Assembly (NCBI GenBank): GCA_946476985.1
Contig: CAMKWS010000004.1
Span: 100,328 to 164,327 of the forward strand
Length of the DNA: 64,000 bases
DNA from: an uncultured Acetobacteraceae bacterium
GTDB lineage: Bacteria; Pseudomonadota; Alphaproteobacteria; Acetobacterales; Acetobacteraceae
Direction: 5' to 3'
Under the pieces are notes generated by a model. It saw only the letters and a list, made by a program, of their open reading frames with translations, ran no database searches and was not told where the DNA came from. A program made the translations under genes and the position numbers. Positions 46,352 through 55,516 of the stretch are shown here, one piece after another (within the stretch, counting starts at the first letter, position 1; each line of letters begins with the position of its first letter).

Positions 46352-46427
46352 TGGCGTCCCGTACGGGATTCGAACCCGTGTTGCCGCCGTGAGAGGGCGG
46401 TGTCCTAGGCCTCTAGACGAACGGGAC
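46352..46427 (-). tRNA. tRNA-Glu (anticodon CTC)
   Basis: The minus strand gives a 76-nt cloverleaf with encoded CCA (46352-46354). Acceptor arms GTCCCGT and ACGGGAC pair perfectly, the D arm begins TCGTCTAGAGGCCTAGGAC, and the T loop is GGTTCGAATCC. The anticodon arm CCGCC-CTCTCAC-GGCGG places CTC at 34-36, which reads GAG glutamate. It lies about 135 bp past the receptor terminator. Confidence 0.96.
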
Positions 46428-46563
46428 TAAAGGTTGCCCCCTCTTTAAGGGAGGGAGGCAGGGAGTGCAAGAGGGAAAATAGGTATTCCGTGAAAAATAA
46501 CGACTCTTAGCCGGGGGTGACCTCTCCATAGGCATGTTTTCACAAGGCCTATGGAGGAGAGGT

Positions 46564-46944
46564 TCAGTTCTTAGAGGCTAGGACAGGCCCTAATGAACGT
46601 CCCCCGAGAAGGTGAACATGGAAATGGGGCACTTCCTGCCCACTATCCGCACCAGAGTTGCTCACAAGGCGAAAGCCGCTAGGAATAAGTGATTGCTCGG
46701 CGGTGATTTTATCCACGAGCTTCCAGAAATCGAGAATTTCTTCATCAGAAGCACGGGAAGTGAAATCATGCAGGTCCACATATGCCCCACGAGGGATCAC
46801 TAAAACATGGATGGGGGCTAGGGGGGAAATATCATAAAAGGCGAAGGAGTGTTTGCTATCGCACACACGCTCAGCTGGAATCTCACCGCGCAGGATGCGG
46901 GCGAAGACATTATTAGGATCGTAGGCTGGATTAGATGTTGTCAT
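46564..46944 (-). CDS. HIT-family (HinT-like) nucleotide hydrolase
   Basis: A 126-residue histidine-triad protein. The catalytic motif HFHVHLLGGR lies near residue 106-115, and the N-terminal FARILRGEIPAERVCDS is typical of HinT (adenosine monophosphoramidase/nucleotidyl hydrolase). A strong AGGAGGACATAGCTA precedes ATG 46944. It lies 80 bp after hisE on the same strand, so it may be the last gene of the his transcript or independent. Confidence 0.93.
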   Translation of the reverse strand: MTTSNPAYDPNNVFARILRGEIPAERVCDSKHSFAFYDISPLAPIHVLVIPRGAYVDLHDFTSRASDEEILDFWKLVDKITAEQSLIPSGFRLVSNSGADSGQEVPHFHVHLLGGRSLGPVLASKN

Positions 46945-47024
46945 TAGCTATGTCCTCCTCATCTCTTTAAACATGATTGGAAAGTTTGCCCCCTTGGTGT
47001 CAAGTGTGGGCTGATCTGCTCATG

Positions 47025-47372
47025 TTAGAAAGAGGGTTTCGGACGAGATGCTTTTTCTTCAATACCGCTTGTGCCTTCCCGGCGTTCTAGCTCGCTCCAT
47101 ACATCAGCAGGGAGTATGCCTGCATCCACCCACATGACAATAAGGTGATACAAAACATCGGCACTCTCGCTAATGAGTGCGTCTTTATCGCCATTGATTG
47201 CTTCAATGACACATTCTACGGCTTCTTCCCCAAATTTTTGGGCAATTTTGTTGCGGCCCCGTGCCATCAGGCGAGCGGAATGGCTTAGGGAGGGAGAGGC
47301 CCCCTTGCGGGCGGTAACAGTGCTAAACAGCCTCTCTAATACTGCTGTGCGAGCAGTGTTATCTTGCGTCAT
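47025..47372 (-). CDS. hisE: Phosphoribosyl-ATP diphosphatase
   Basis: Second step of histidine biosynthesis; removes pyrophosphate from PR-ATP. The protein is 115 residues of the MazG-like all-alpha fold. The conserved segment [36 protein letters not shown] carries the acidic metal-binding residues. ATG 47372 starts the gene. It follows hisF by about 80 bp and is separated from hisI, which is not in the window. Confidence 0.95.
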   Translation of the reverse strand: MTQDNTARTAVLERLFSTVTARKGASPSLSHSARLMARGRNKIAQKFGEEAVECVIEAINGDKDALISESADVLYHLIVMWVDAGILPADVWSELERREGTSGIEEKASRPKPSF

Positions 47373-47452
47373 ATGTCTCTAGCCTTTCCTACATCACAGT
47401 GTTGGGGAGATTGTCCGTTATTATGTCTTATTAGAGTAAAAATGTTTGCGGG

Positions 47453-48214
47453 TTATCGCCCTAGTCGGACAGGTAGACCAGCTTTATCTAGGGCATGTTT
47501 CACTTCGGAAATTTTAAATTGGCCGAAGTGAAACACGCTTGCGGCGAGGAGCCCGCTAGCACCCACCTGAGCCCCCTCTACAAAATGTTGCAATTCTCCT
47601 ACCCCGCCGGAGGCAACAACGGGAACAGAGACACGCTCACAAACAATTTTCAAAAGTTCTAGGTCAAAGCCAGAGCGCGTACCGTCACGGTCCATGCTGG
47701 TAAGGAGAATTTCTCCTGCTCCTCGTTTAGCCATTTCTTCGGCCCAAGTGATTGCATCTATACCGGTGGGTTCGCGTCCACCTTTTGCATAAACTTCCCA
47801 TCCGCCTTTTCCATTAGACCGGGCATCAATTGCAACAACAATGCACTGGCTACCAAAGCGTTCTGAGGCTTCGTTAATAAGTCCTGGTGTGCGGATAGCG
47901 GCTGAGTTAATTGCGCATTTATCTGCCCCACTGAGCAAAAGTTTGCGTATATCCGCACAGCTCCGGACACCCCCACCAACAGTGAGGGGGAGGCGTACTT
48001 CGGCTGCAGTACGTTTTACGACATCAAAGATCGTGTCACGATTTTCCGCACTTGCTGTAATATCAAGGAAGGTGAGTTCATCTGCGCCGGCGGCATCATA
48101 GAGTTTAGCCTGCTCTACAGGGTCGCCTGCATCCCGTAAGGAGACGAAATTCACCCCTTTGACAACGCGGCCATCTCGCACATCTAGGCAAGGGATCACA
48201 CGTAGTTTTAACAT
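47453..48214 (-). CDS. hisF: Imidazole glycerol phosphate synthase, cyclase subunit
   Basis: Uses ammonia from HisH to turn PRFAR into imidazole glycerol phosphate and AICAR. The protein is 253 residues of TIM-barrel fold. The start [19 protein letters not shown] contains the catalytic aspartate (Asp11). The second catalytic aspartate lies in [17 protein letters not shown], and [12 protein letters not shown] and ASVFHFGQF are phosphate-binding and closing segments. It overlaps the preceding hisA reading frame by a few bases (start 48214 versus hisA stop at 48208), so translation is coupled. Confidence 0.97.
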   Translation of the reverse strand: MLKLRVIPCLDVRDGRVVKGVNFVSLRDAGDPVEQAKLYDAAGADELTFLDITASAENRDTIFDVVKRTAAEVRLPLTVGGGVRSCADIRKLLLSGADKCAINSAAIRTPGLINEASERFGSQCIVVAIDARSNGKGGWEVYAKGGREPTGIDAITWAEEMAKRGAGEILLTSMDRDGTRSGFDLELLKIVCERVSVPVVASGGVGELQHFVEGAQVGASGLLAASVFHFGQFKISEVKHALDKAGLPVRLGR

Positions 48215-49605
48215 GTCCCCTCCAATACAGCTAAGGCTTCGGGGAGTTGGATGCGCCCATCATAGAGGGCACGCCCGACAATCACACCAGAAATACCAGG
48301 GACATCATCTGCCGTTGTTCGTAAAGCACGTAGATGGTCTAACGTGCCCACGCCACCGCTTGCGATGACAGGTACAGAAACATTGCGTGCAAGCTCGGCT
48401 GTTTGGTTAATATCCAAGCCTTCGAGCATGCCGTCACGGGTGATCTCGGTGAAGATAATGCCTGCTACGCCGACATCTTCCATACGTTTGGCAAGGTCGA
48501 TTGTTGTGAGTTCAGAAACTTCCGCCCAACCTTCTGTAGCAACACGCCCTTGGCGAGCGTCAATTCCTGCCACGACACGACCCGGCCAAGCACGTGCAGC
48601 TTGGCGGACGAGGTCTGGGTCTTTCACGGCTGCAGAGCCGAGGATGACACGGCTTACACCAGCCTCAAGCCAACGCTCGATTGTTCGCATATCACGCAAT
48701 CCACCACCAAGCTGCACAGGTAGGGATGTATTTGCGATGATATCTTCCACGGCTTGTACATTGGCAGATTTGCCGGCAAATGCACCATCTAGGTCTACGA
48801 TATGGAGGTGCTGGCATCCTGCGTCTTCAAAGAGTTTCGCTTGCGCAGCAGGGTTGTCAGAATAATGGGTGGCATCATCCATTTCCCCTTGGCGGAGGCG
48901 TACGCAAGCGCCCTCTTTCAGATCAATCGCCGGGTAGAGTGTCAGGGATGTTTTTGCTGTATTGGGCTGAGGTTGTATAGGAGAAGCCGAAGGCGTATCG
49001 GCTTTTTGCCAGTGCATAGCTTCTTCATCAGTGACAAGAAGTTTAGTAAAGAAAAGTCCGCGCACTGTTTGTCCTCCGATACGGGTGAAATAGGGGTGTG
49101 TCCCCCAATGAGAAAAACCGAGGGACGTCAGTAAAGAGATCGCATCGGTGAGTGTTTCGCGCACACGACAGTCTAGCACTTTAGCACCACGAGTGCGTGC
49201 GCGGTCTATAATGGTGTTTAGAAAACGCCGTCCGAGCCCTTGCCGCCGCTCATATGGTGCAATGAAAAAGGCTCTAATGGTGGCGCAGGCACTATAGGCT
49301 TCTGAATTGGCTGTTGTATGGGCCAACACACCCGCACCACAGATACTTCCATCTGGGTGGCGTACAACAAAAATATCACGGTCAGGGACGAGTAAGAGCC
49401 CCTCAAAGAAACGGCTTAGAATTTTGCGCTCAGGTGGTGTGTACCACCCAAATACGCCATCAGATAGGATGGTCGCTGTTGTGGTCTCAATTAAGCTATC
49501 AAGATCTTCACTGCTGATAGACTGCCCAAGGCGTTCAACACTATAATCTTCAATATTACAGGGTGCTGCTGAAGCAATATCGGAGGATGTAGGGGAGAAC
49601 GACAT
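48208..49605 (-). CDS. hisA: GNAT acetyltransferase fused to phosphoribosylformimino-AICAR isomerase
   Basis: A single 465-residue frame with two unlike parts. Residues about 20-195 form a GNAT N-acetyltransferase with the acetyl-CoA loop [11 protein letters not shown] (120-130), the strand [11 protein letters not shown] and [12 protein letters not shown]; the layout resembles the acetyltransferase (ArgA-like) class. A Pro/Ser/Thr linker (about 198-220) leads to a complete HisA TIM barrel (222-465). It begins [15 protein letters not shown] with the catalytic aspartate and has [28 protein letters not shown] and [13 protein letters not shown]. No ATG, GTG or TTG lies near the HisA boundary in frame, so HisA is probably made only as the fusion. 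HisA converts ProFAR to PRFAR; the role of the GNAT part is unknown. Confidence 0.93.
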   Translation of the reverse strand: MSFSPTSSDIASAAPCNIEDYSVERLGQSISSEDLDSLIETTTATILSDGVFGWYTPPERKILSRFFEGLLLVPDRDIFVVRHPDGSICGAGVLAHTTANSEAYSACATIRAFFIAPYERRQGLGRRFLNTIIDRARTRGAKVLDCRVRETLTDAISLLTSLGFSHWGTHPYFTRIGGQTVRGLFFTKLLVTDEEAMHWQKADTPSASPIQPQPNTAKTSLTLYPAIDLKEGACVRLRQGEMDDATHYSDNPAAQAKLFEDAGCQHLHIVDLDGAFAGKSANVQAVEDIIANTSLPVQLGGGLRDMRTIERWLEAGVSRVILGSAAVKDPDLVRQAARAWPGRVVAGIDARQGRVATEGWAEVSELTTIDLAKRMEDVGVAGIIFTEITRDGMLEGLDINQTAELARNVSVPVIASGGVGTLDHLRALRTTADDVPGISGVIVGRALYDGRIQLPEALAVLEGTC

Positions 49606-49615
49606 AGTAAGAGTG

Positions 49616-50260
49616 TTACCCAGGTTGCCATGTTAGAAAGTTACCAAGGATGGTCAGTCCTACCTCTTGGCTTTTTTCAACATGGAATTGTGTTCCACAG
49701 CGGCAGCCTTTGGCGATGATAGCGGGGATGTTCATACCATACTGGGCTGTAGCAATGGTTTCTTCTGGTGAGGCATCTTGTAGGGCATAGGAATGCACAA
49801 AATAGCCATGGTCTCCCGGGGTTAAGCCAGCGGTGAGCGGGTGGGCTCCGGGAGTGAAATCAAGTGTATTCCATCCCATATGGGGGAGCTGTAGGCCTTG
49901 TCGGGCTGTATCTTCCATAGGGGCGATATGCCCAGAGACCCAGCCAAGCCCTTCGGTTCTGCCATGCTCTAGCCCATATTGGGCCATAAGCTGCATTCCG
50001 ACACAAATGCCGAGGAATGGAGTGCCTTCTTGGGTGGTTTTTTCAATAAGAGGGCGAATATCTCCTTGATTGAGCCCTTGTGCACAATCTGCAAAGGCGC
50101 CTTGACCTGGAAGGATAAGGCGATCTGCTGAGAGAATATCGCTCTCGCTGCGGGAGATGATAACATTTGCCTCTATGTTACGTAGAGCAGCCGCGCGTTT
50201 GGCAGCCTGTGCTGCAGAGGCTAGATTGCCGCCATTATAGTCGATCACGACAACGCGCAT
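49616..50260 (-). CDS. hisH: Imidazole glycerol phosphate synthase, glutamine amidotransferase subunit
   Basis: Hydrolyses glutamine and passes ammonia to HisF. The protein is 214 residues of class I amidotransferase fold. The nucleophile lies in FLGICVGMQLMAQYG, the oxyanion and substrate region in LPHMGWNTLDF, and the His-x-Glu pair in QFHVEKSQEVG near the C-terminus. Its stop is 11 bp before the fused hisA start. The order hisB-hisH-hisA-hisF-hisE is a common alphaproteobacterial arrangement. Confidence 0.97.
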   Translation of the reverse strand: MRVVVIDYNGGNLASAAQAAKRAAALRNIEANVIISRSESDILSADRLILPGQGAFADCAQGLNQGDIRPLIEKTTQEGTPFLGICVGMQLMAQYGLEHGRTEGLGWVSGHIAPMEDTARQGLQLPHMGWNTLDFTPGAHPLTAGLTPGDHGYFVHSYALQDASPEETIATAQYGMNIPAIIAKGCRCGTQFHVEKSQEVGLTILGNFLTWQPG

Positions 50261-50344
50261 ATACTCACTCCCGAAGCGGACATTCAGCCCTTATTTCAAA
50301 AACTCGAAGCAATAATCAAGTATTTTTTAACCCATTATCCTCTC

Positions 50345-50947
50345 TTAGAGGACCCCTTTGGTGGAAGGAATGCTTCCTTCACTACGTGGGTCGCGGGCAA
50401 GCGCCATACGGAGTGCGCGTGCAAAAGCTTTAAAGGCACTTTCAGCAATATGGTGAGCATTTGTACCGGCTTTGCCGTTCATATGCACGGTAATGCGTGC
50501 AGACATGCAAAGAGCACGGAAGAATTCTTCAACCATTTCTGTTGCCATATTGCCGATCATCTCACGTGGGAAGGAGATGTTCCATGCAAGGAAGGGGCGG
50601 CCAGAAATATCAATCACAGCTTCGGTTAGAGCTTCATCAAGCGGTACAAGCGCAAAGCCAAAGCGTTCGATGCCACGTTTGTCGCCAATAGCGCGATACA
50701 GCGCATCACCTAAAGTAATACCGACATCTTCGATGGTGTGGTGGTCATCGATATGAAGGTCACCTTTTACCTGCACATCAAGGTCTAGCCCGCCATGGCG
50801 AGCGAGGGCATCAAGCATATGGTCGAAAAAACCAATACCTGTGTTGATCGTGCTTTTACCTTGCCCATCAAGGGAGACGGAAAGAGTAATATCTGTTTCG
50901 CCTGTTTGGCGAGAGAAGGTAGCTGTGCGTGGTGCGTGTGTAGTCAT
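50345..50947 (-). CDS. hisB: Imidazoleglycerol-phosphate dehydratase
   Basis: Dehydrates imidazole glycerol phosphate to imidazole acetol phosphate, 200 residues, monofunctional type. The manganese-binding histidine motifs are DDHHTIEDVGI and AHHIAESAFKAFARAL, and GIGFFDHMLDALARHGG is the expected substrate-binding segment. It is the first his gene of this group, 84 bp ahead of hisH. The other half of E. coli HisB (the phosphatase) is absent, as is usual outside Gammaproteobacteria. Confidence 0.97.
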   Translation of the reverse strand: MTTHAPRTATFSRQTGETDITLSVSLDGQGKSTINTGIGFFDHMLDALARHGGLDLDVQVKGDLHIDDHHTIEDVGITLGDALYRAIGDKRGIERFGFALVPLDEALTEAVIDISGRPFLAWNISFPREMIGNMATEMVEEFFRALCMSARITVHMNGKAGTNAHHIAESAFKAFARALRMALARDPRSEGSIPSTKGVL

Positions 50948-51056
50948 GTTTCTTCTGCTATACTAATCTGCATCGTTTTCCAATCGTACTTCTTTTAACA
51001 GTTTGATTGGGATTTCCCTAATGGCTCGTTTTATAGATTGAGGATATCAGGCCGTC

Positions 51057-51674
51057 ATGACACATGCTTTGTCTGTTTCTCCTTTACAAATGCTGCTGCA
51101 ACGCTCTTCAACGGGGGATCTTGTGTCTCCTGCTCCACAGGGGGAGCAATTGGCAGAAATTTTGTCTGCGGGCTTGCGTGCGCCGGATCATGGGCATTTG
51201 CGTCCGTGGCGATATGTGGTCATTGAAGGGGAGTCCCGCTCTGCGTTTGCTGAGATTGTTTTAAGTGCGATGAGCCGACAAGAGCCGGGGGCTCCAGAAA
51301 AGAAGCGTGAAAAACGACGGAAACGTTTCTCTGAAACGCCGATGATTATTGCTTTAGGGATGCATATTCATCCAGACCATAAAATTCCTGTAATGGAACA
51401 AGAAATGTCCGTTGCGGCCGGTGCGATGAACGTACTCAACGCATTGTATATGGAAGGTTTTGGAGGGGTATGGATTAGCGGGCCTTTTTGTGAGGACCGC
51501 TCTTTGTTGAGCCATGTAGGGTTGCAAGCGCCGCATCGTTTGGCAGGGTTTTTATTGGTTGGCACTCCAGAAGACCCATCCTACATACGTTCACGCCCGG
51601 ATATTACAGACTATATGGCATCGTGGAGTGCTGATATGCCGGTGCGCTTCGGTGCGGATGGGGGAGAGTGGTGA
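51057..51674 (+). CDS. Nitroreductase-family flavoprotein (YdjA/RutE-like)
   Basis: A 205-residue FMN enzyme of the nitroreductase fold. Features are SAGLRAPDHGHLRPWRYVVIEG (FMN phosphate site), KRFSETPMIIALGM and EQEMSVAAGAMNVLNALYMEGFGGVWISGP, the flavin ring region. The overall pattern is closest to the compact YdjA type. Substrate unknown. Its TGA overlaps the ATG of the next gene as TGATG, so the two are probably co-translated. The upstream neighbour is divergent hisB. Confidence 0.9.
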   Translation: MTHALSVSPLQMLLQRSSTGDLVSPAPQGEQLAEILSAGLRAPDHGHLRPWRYVVIEGESRSAFAEIVLSAMSRQEPGAPEKKREKRRKRFSETPMIIALGMHIHPDHKIPVMEQEMSVAAGAMNVLNALYMEGFGGVWISGPFCEDRSLLSHVGLQAPHRLAGFLLVGTPEDPSYIRSRPDITDYMASWSADMPVRFGADGGEW

Positions 51675-52921
51675 TGTCAGCCCAAGAGCAGAAGGGTCCC
51701 TTCACGCAAAAGGATGATATGATGAGCGATGATATCGTTATTGCTGGTGGTGGTCCTGCTGGGTTGGCTGCTGCTTTGTCTTTTGCACGGGATGGTTGGC
51801 GTGTCGTGGTGGTGGAGCGCGCTCCTCAGGCGGTGCTGCAATCCCCTTCTTTTGATGGCCGTGAGATCGCACTGACACATCATACGGTGCAGTGGTTAAA
51901 GACATATCATGTGTGGGATGAGATCGCTTCAGAGTTGGTGTGTCCGCTGGAAGTTGCTCGGATCGAAAGCGGAGGTATGGGTGGGCCTCCATTGCTATTC
52001 CATGCACCAGAAGGCAGTTCTGCCGATACGAAAGGTGAAACGGCGTTAGGGTATTTGGTTGCCAATCACCTTATTCGTAAAGCCCTTTATAAGGTGGCAG
52101 AGCGTACAAAGGGCATCCGCTTTATGTGCGGTCATAGCGTGACATCATATCAAGCTGGGTGTGATGATGTTCAGGTTGCTTTATCTGGAGGGCAAAGCCT
52201 AACGGCACGTTTGCTCGTTGGGGCTGATGGGCGCTTTTCTAAGTTGCGTGATATGGCAGGGATTGGGGCCATTATTCATGATTTTGGCATGAATATTATG
52301 GTCTGTCGCATGCGTCACCCTCTCCCTCATGACAATACCGCTCTACAATGGTTTGCAGAACAACAAACAATAGCTTTGCTGCCTGTTGCCCCAGATGGTG
52401 GGGAGGGAAGTCTATCCTCACTTGTTTTAACTTTACCGCCAGATGAGATTGCTCGGTTGCGTGTTGCCTCAGCAGAGGCGTTTAGTGCTGAGATTACCCA
52501 ACGTACAGATGGGCGGTTGGGCGCTTTAGAGGTTGTTAGTGAACGCATTACATATCCATTAAAGGCTGTGTATGCGCACCGGTTTCATGCACAGCGTGTT
52601 GCGCTGATTGGTGATGCAGCAGTAGGGATGCACCCAATTACAGCGCATGGTTTTAACTTTGGTATTCGTGGGCAGGAGATCTTGGCTCAAGAGGTCGGGG
52701 CCGCTTCAGGAGATCCGGGAGATGCACGCGCTTTAAGACGTTTTTCATGGCGGCATCGCCGGGCAACATTCCCATTATTTACGGCAACCAATGCCATAGC
52801 CGTGGCTTACACTCGTGATGATGGGCCTTTTCCTCTTGCGCGGCGTGCCGGGCTCATGCTTGCAGATCGGTTGGCTCCCTTTAAACGGGCTGTCACTAGG
52901 ATGTTAATGGATCCCATATAG
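51674..52921 (+). CDS. UbiH/UbiF-type FAD hydroxylase
   Basis: A 415-residue flavoprotein monooxygenase of the UbiH/UbiF/Coq6 family, which hydroxylates the ubiquinone ring precursor. The FAD-binding DIVIAGGGPAGLAAALSFA lies at the N-terminus, SFDGREIALTHHTVQWL follows, and the second FAD motif is RVALIGDAAVGMHPITAHGFNFG near residue 310. Starts at 51674 (coupled TGATG), 51719 or 51722 are all in frame; the last two are closer to the fold and have AAAAGG upstream. The specific ring position cannot be told. It fits a respiratory chain that relies on ubiquinone. Confidence 0.9.
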   Translation: MSAQEQKGPFTQKDDMMSDDIVIAGGGPAGLAAALSFARDGWRVVVVERAPQAVLQSPSFDGREIALTHHTVQWLKTYHVWDEIASELVCPLEVARIESGGMGGPPLLFHAPEGSSADTKGETALGYLVANHLIRKALYKVAERTKGIRFMCGHSVTSYQAGCDDVQVALSGGQSLTARLLVGADGRFSKLRDMAGIGAIIHDFGMNIMVCRMRHPLPHDNTALQWFAEQQTIALLPVAPDGGEGSLSSLVLTLPPDEIARLRVASAEAFSAEITQRTDGRLGALEVVSERITYPLKAVYAHRFHAQRVALIGDAAVGMHPITAHGFNFGIRGQEILAQEVGAASGDPGDARALRRFSWRHRRATFPLFTATNAIAVAYTRDDGPFPLARRAGLMLADRLAPFKRAVTRMLMDPI

Positions 52922-53080
52922 AGGTAAATAAATTATCACATATTTGTGAGTAATGATGCGTATAAATATTGTAATTATGTTTTGTTAATTGTCTTTTAAA
53001 TGAACTTGTCTGTCGAGCTATTTTACGTGATGATGTGGATGATTTGTTAATTAGATATCATCCGCATACGGGACGTGTTT

Positions 53081-54685
53081 ATGACATATGATGTGGTCAT
53101 TGTCGGTGCTGGCTTTGCAGGCTTAACCCTCGCATATCAATTAACAAAAGATGTTCCGCACATACAAATTGCCCTTGTGCATGATGGTGCTTTTCCCAAT
53201 GAGGATGTGACCTACAAAGTAGGGGAAGCGACCAATGAAGTTGGAGCGATTTATCTTTCGCAGATCCTGGGGCTGAATCAATTTATGAAAGACCGCTACC
53301 CGCGTAAAATGGGTATGCGTTTCTTTATGACGGATGAAAATTCTTACCGAGAATTAGGGGTTAATGGATTCCCATCTAATGATTCATTTCATTTTGAGCG
53401 TGGAAAGCTTGAGAATGATCTATACGAGTTGGTGAAAGAGAAAGTATCTATTTTTCAACGGCATAAATTTATTGAATCTCACTCTACAGACCAAGATAAA
53501 CAGATACGTATTCAAGATCTGGCTAATAACCAAGAGATTCACCTAAAAGCCCGCTGGTTTGTTGATGCTGCTGGGTTGAAGAAGATTTTTGCACGAAAGG
53601 AAGATTTGACGAAGCGTCTTCCTCTAAATCATTCATCTGTGTGGTTTCGTCTTGCTGGTGCTGTGAATGTAGATGAAATTTTCCCTAAAGAGGCAGGCAA
53701 TCCCTTTGATTCTCCCTATCGCTCATGGAGTTCTACCCATGTGGAGGGGGATGGATACTGGATATGGATATTACGTCTCTCAGAAACAGTAACAAGCGTT
53801 GGGATCATCTTTGATGAAGACGCCATTGCGTTTTCTGACCTTGCCAATTGGGAGAAGGTCAGAACATGGCTCTACCAGCATGAAACGCAGCTCATAGACT
53901 ATATTGAAGCAAAACAGTTTGAGCAGATAGATTTTAGACTGTTGCGGCGTTTTGCCACACAAAATTCGCATTGGGTTTCAGAAGAGTGCTGGGCCACTAT
54001 CGGGGATGCTTATGGGCTGTGGGACCCATATTATTCGAGCGGTTTTGATATTATCGGTATCCAAAATACTGCTTTAACAGCCCTTATCCGAGCTGAACGT
54101 ATGGGGGAGGTAATTTGCGAGCGGGTTAAGCGTGCAAATCTGTATCTCGAGTTGTTTATGCAAGGCTCGGGGATGATGTTTTACGATTCATATCATCGTA
54201 AGTCCCGTTGGTATTATTTATGCGTGAAATATCCGATTGATGTGGCGCTTTATTTTGGGTTTGTGTGCGCCAATATGCATAATGCTTTGCCTTATATGTT
54301 TCTGAAAGAAGATGACGTTTTTGCAGATGAAGCGATTATGTTCTTAGAGCAAGCTGGCCTAGTATATGAAGATATGATTAAATATATGAAAAGTGATGAA
54401 TTTACGAATAATGGTTATGAAGGTGATAAATATTTAAAGCTTACAGAGAAATCATACGATCTTTTTAATCCAGTTAAGAATATATCGTATGATGAGAGAG
54501 ATGATTTACTAAAGATATTAAATAAGAATTTTATTATATTAAAGTGTTTTCATAATTATCTTGTGTCAGGGCGCGATTTTCTGAATTTCATCAAAGGACG
54601 TGCCTATTTTTCTGTAACAGAGAAAACAGACCCAGATGTGTATTTGGATAACCCTGATCAGTTGGAAAAAGATCTCTTCCAATAA
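53081..54685 (+). CDS. Orphan flavoprotein of the flavin-dependent halogenase fold
   Basis: A 534-residue protein. The FAD-binding VVIVGAGFAGLTLAYQL is at 5-21 and VGEATNEVGAIYL, in the position of the halogenase VGEST segment, at 47-59. FERGKLENDLYELV follows. WIWIL (227-231) aligns with the halogenase WxWxIP motif but lacks the Pro. GDAYGLWDPYYSSGFD (308-323) closes the flavin site and contains the PxxSxG pattern. A lysine at about 76 (PRKMG) may correspond to the catalytic lysine. The C-terminal 110 residues have no recognisable match and are AT-rich in the DNA. It could be a halogenase, a related monooxygenase or a reductase. It is flanked by unrelated genes and has no flavin reductase or biosynthetic partner nearby. 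Confidence 0.72.
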   Translation: MTYDVVIVGAGFAGLTLAYQLTKDVPHIQIALVHDGAFPNEDVTYKVGEATNEVGAIYLSQILGLNQFMKDRYPRKMGMRFFMTDENSYRELGVNGFPSNDSFHFERGKLENDLYELVKEKVSIFQRHKFIESHSTDQDKQIRIQDLANNQEIHLKARWFVDAAGLKKIFARKEDLTKRLPLNHSSVWFRLAGAVNVDEIFPKEAGNPFDSPYRSWSSTHVEGDGYWIWILRLSETVTSVGIIFDEDAIAFSDLANWEKVRTWLYQHETQLIDYIEAKQFEQIDFRLLRRFATQNSHWVSEECWATIGDAYGLWDPYYSSGFDIIGIQNTALTALIRAERMGEVICERVKRANLYLELFMQGSGMMFYDSYHRKSRWYYLCVKYPIDVALYFGFVCANMHNALPYMFLKEDDVFADEAIMFLEQAGLVYEDMIKYMKSDEFTNNGYEGDKYLKLTEKSYDLFNPVKNISYDERDDLLKILNKNFIILKCFHNYLVSGRDFLNFIKGRAYFSVTEKTDPDVYLDNPDQLEKDLFQ

Positions 54686-54716
54686 AGGGAAAATAGCTAT
54701 TCTAGGGATAGCCTGC

Positions 54717-55511
54717 TTATAATTTAAAGGCTGTGCCAAAATATTGTTGGATGAGGCGGTTTATTCTCTCATTCTCCGCTGTGGCCTGTATATGTATAGG
54801 GGGTGCATTCTTGTGAAGTGAGTGTGTACGTGCCTCAGTTGGAAGTGAGACTGGCACATGAAGAGAGCGCGCTAGGAGACAAAGCCCAGACGTAGGTGTG
54901 AGGGCTTGTCCTGCGCCTGTGTTATGCTGGGCCCTCTCCCCGTAAAGAATATCCCCGAGAATAGGGGAGCCTAGTTCTGCACAATGTAGTCGGGCCTGAT
55001 GCGTTCGTCCCGTATGTAAGGTGAGTTCAAGAAGGCTATATTGCCCATTCGTGGCCAGAGTGCGCCACGATGTTTTAGCATTCTGCATTTTTGAGGTGTC
55101 GATAGTGTGGTGTTTGCTTCCGCTATGGACGGAGCGCATTTTCCATCCTCCTTGCGGAGTGGATTCACGACAAACCATAGTCTCAAGGGTGCCTTCTGGT
55201 TGGGAAGGCTGGCCTATAACTACAGCCCAGTAGCGTTTTATGCTGAGGCGGTTCGTGAAGGCTTTTTGGGCAGCGATAAGCGCTGTCTTCCTGCGGGCTA
55301 TGAGCAAGCAGCCTGCTGTATCTGTATCCAACCGGTGGACAAGCCACGGCCCGCCCCGTTTTTGTGGAGTGAGGCGGGTCTCAACACTATCTTGAGTGCG
55401 TGGCCCTGGATGGGCAGCCAAGCCTGCTGGCTTGTTAATAACCAAGAAGTATTTGTCTTCCCATAATATGGGGAGTTCTTTTCCTGCAATGAAAAGAGGA
55501 GGAGGTGCCAT
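54717..55511 (-). CDS. RluA-family pseudouridine synthase
   Basis: A 264-residue RNA pseudouridine synthase. The start has ILWEDKYFLVINKPAGLAAHPG, then the catalytic motif VHRLDTDTAGCLLIARRK with the nucleophilic aspartate, and TLHTGRTHQARLHCAELGSPILGD. There is no S4 domain, unlike RluC/RluD. It may target a single site in 23S rRNA or tRNA, which I cannot tell. It starts 5 bp after the ftsK stop, so it is in the ftsK transcript. Confidence 0.92.
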   Translation of the reverse strand: MAPPPLFIAGKELPILWEDKYFLVINKPAGLAAHPGPRTQDSVETRLTPQKRGGPWLVHRLDTDTAGCLLIARRKTALIAAQKAFTNRLSIKRYWAVVIGQPSQPEGTLETMVCRESTPQGGWKMRSVHSGSKHHTIDTSKMQNAKTSWRTLATNGQYSLLELTLHTGRTHQARLHCAELGSPILGDILYGERAQHNTGAGQALTPTSGLCLLARSLHVPVSLPTEARTHSLHKNAPPIHIQATAENERINRLIQQYFGTAFKL

Positions 55512-55516
55512 GGGCT

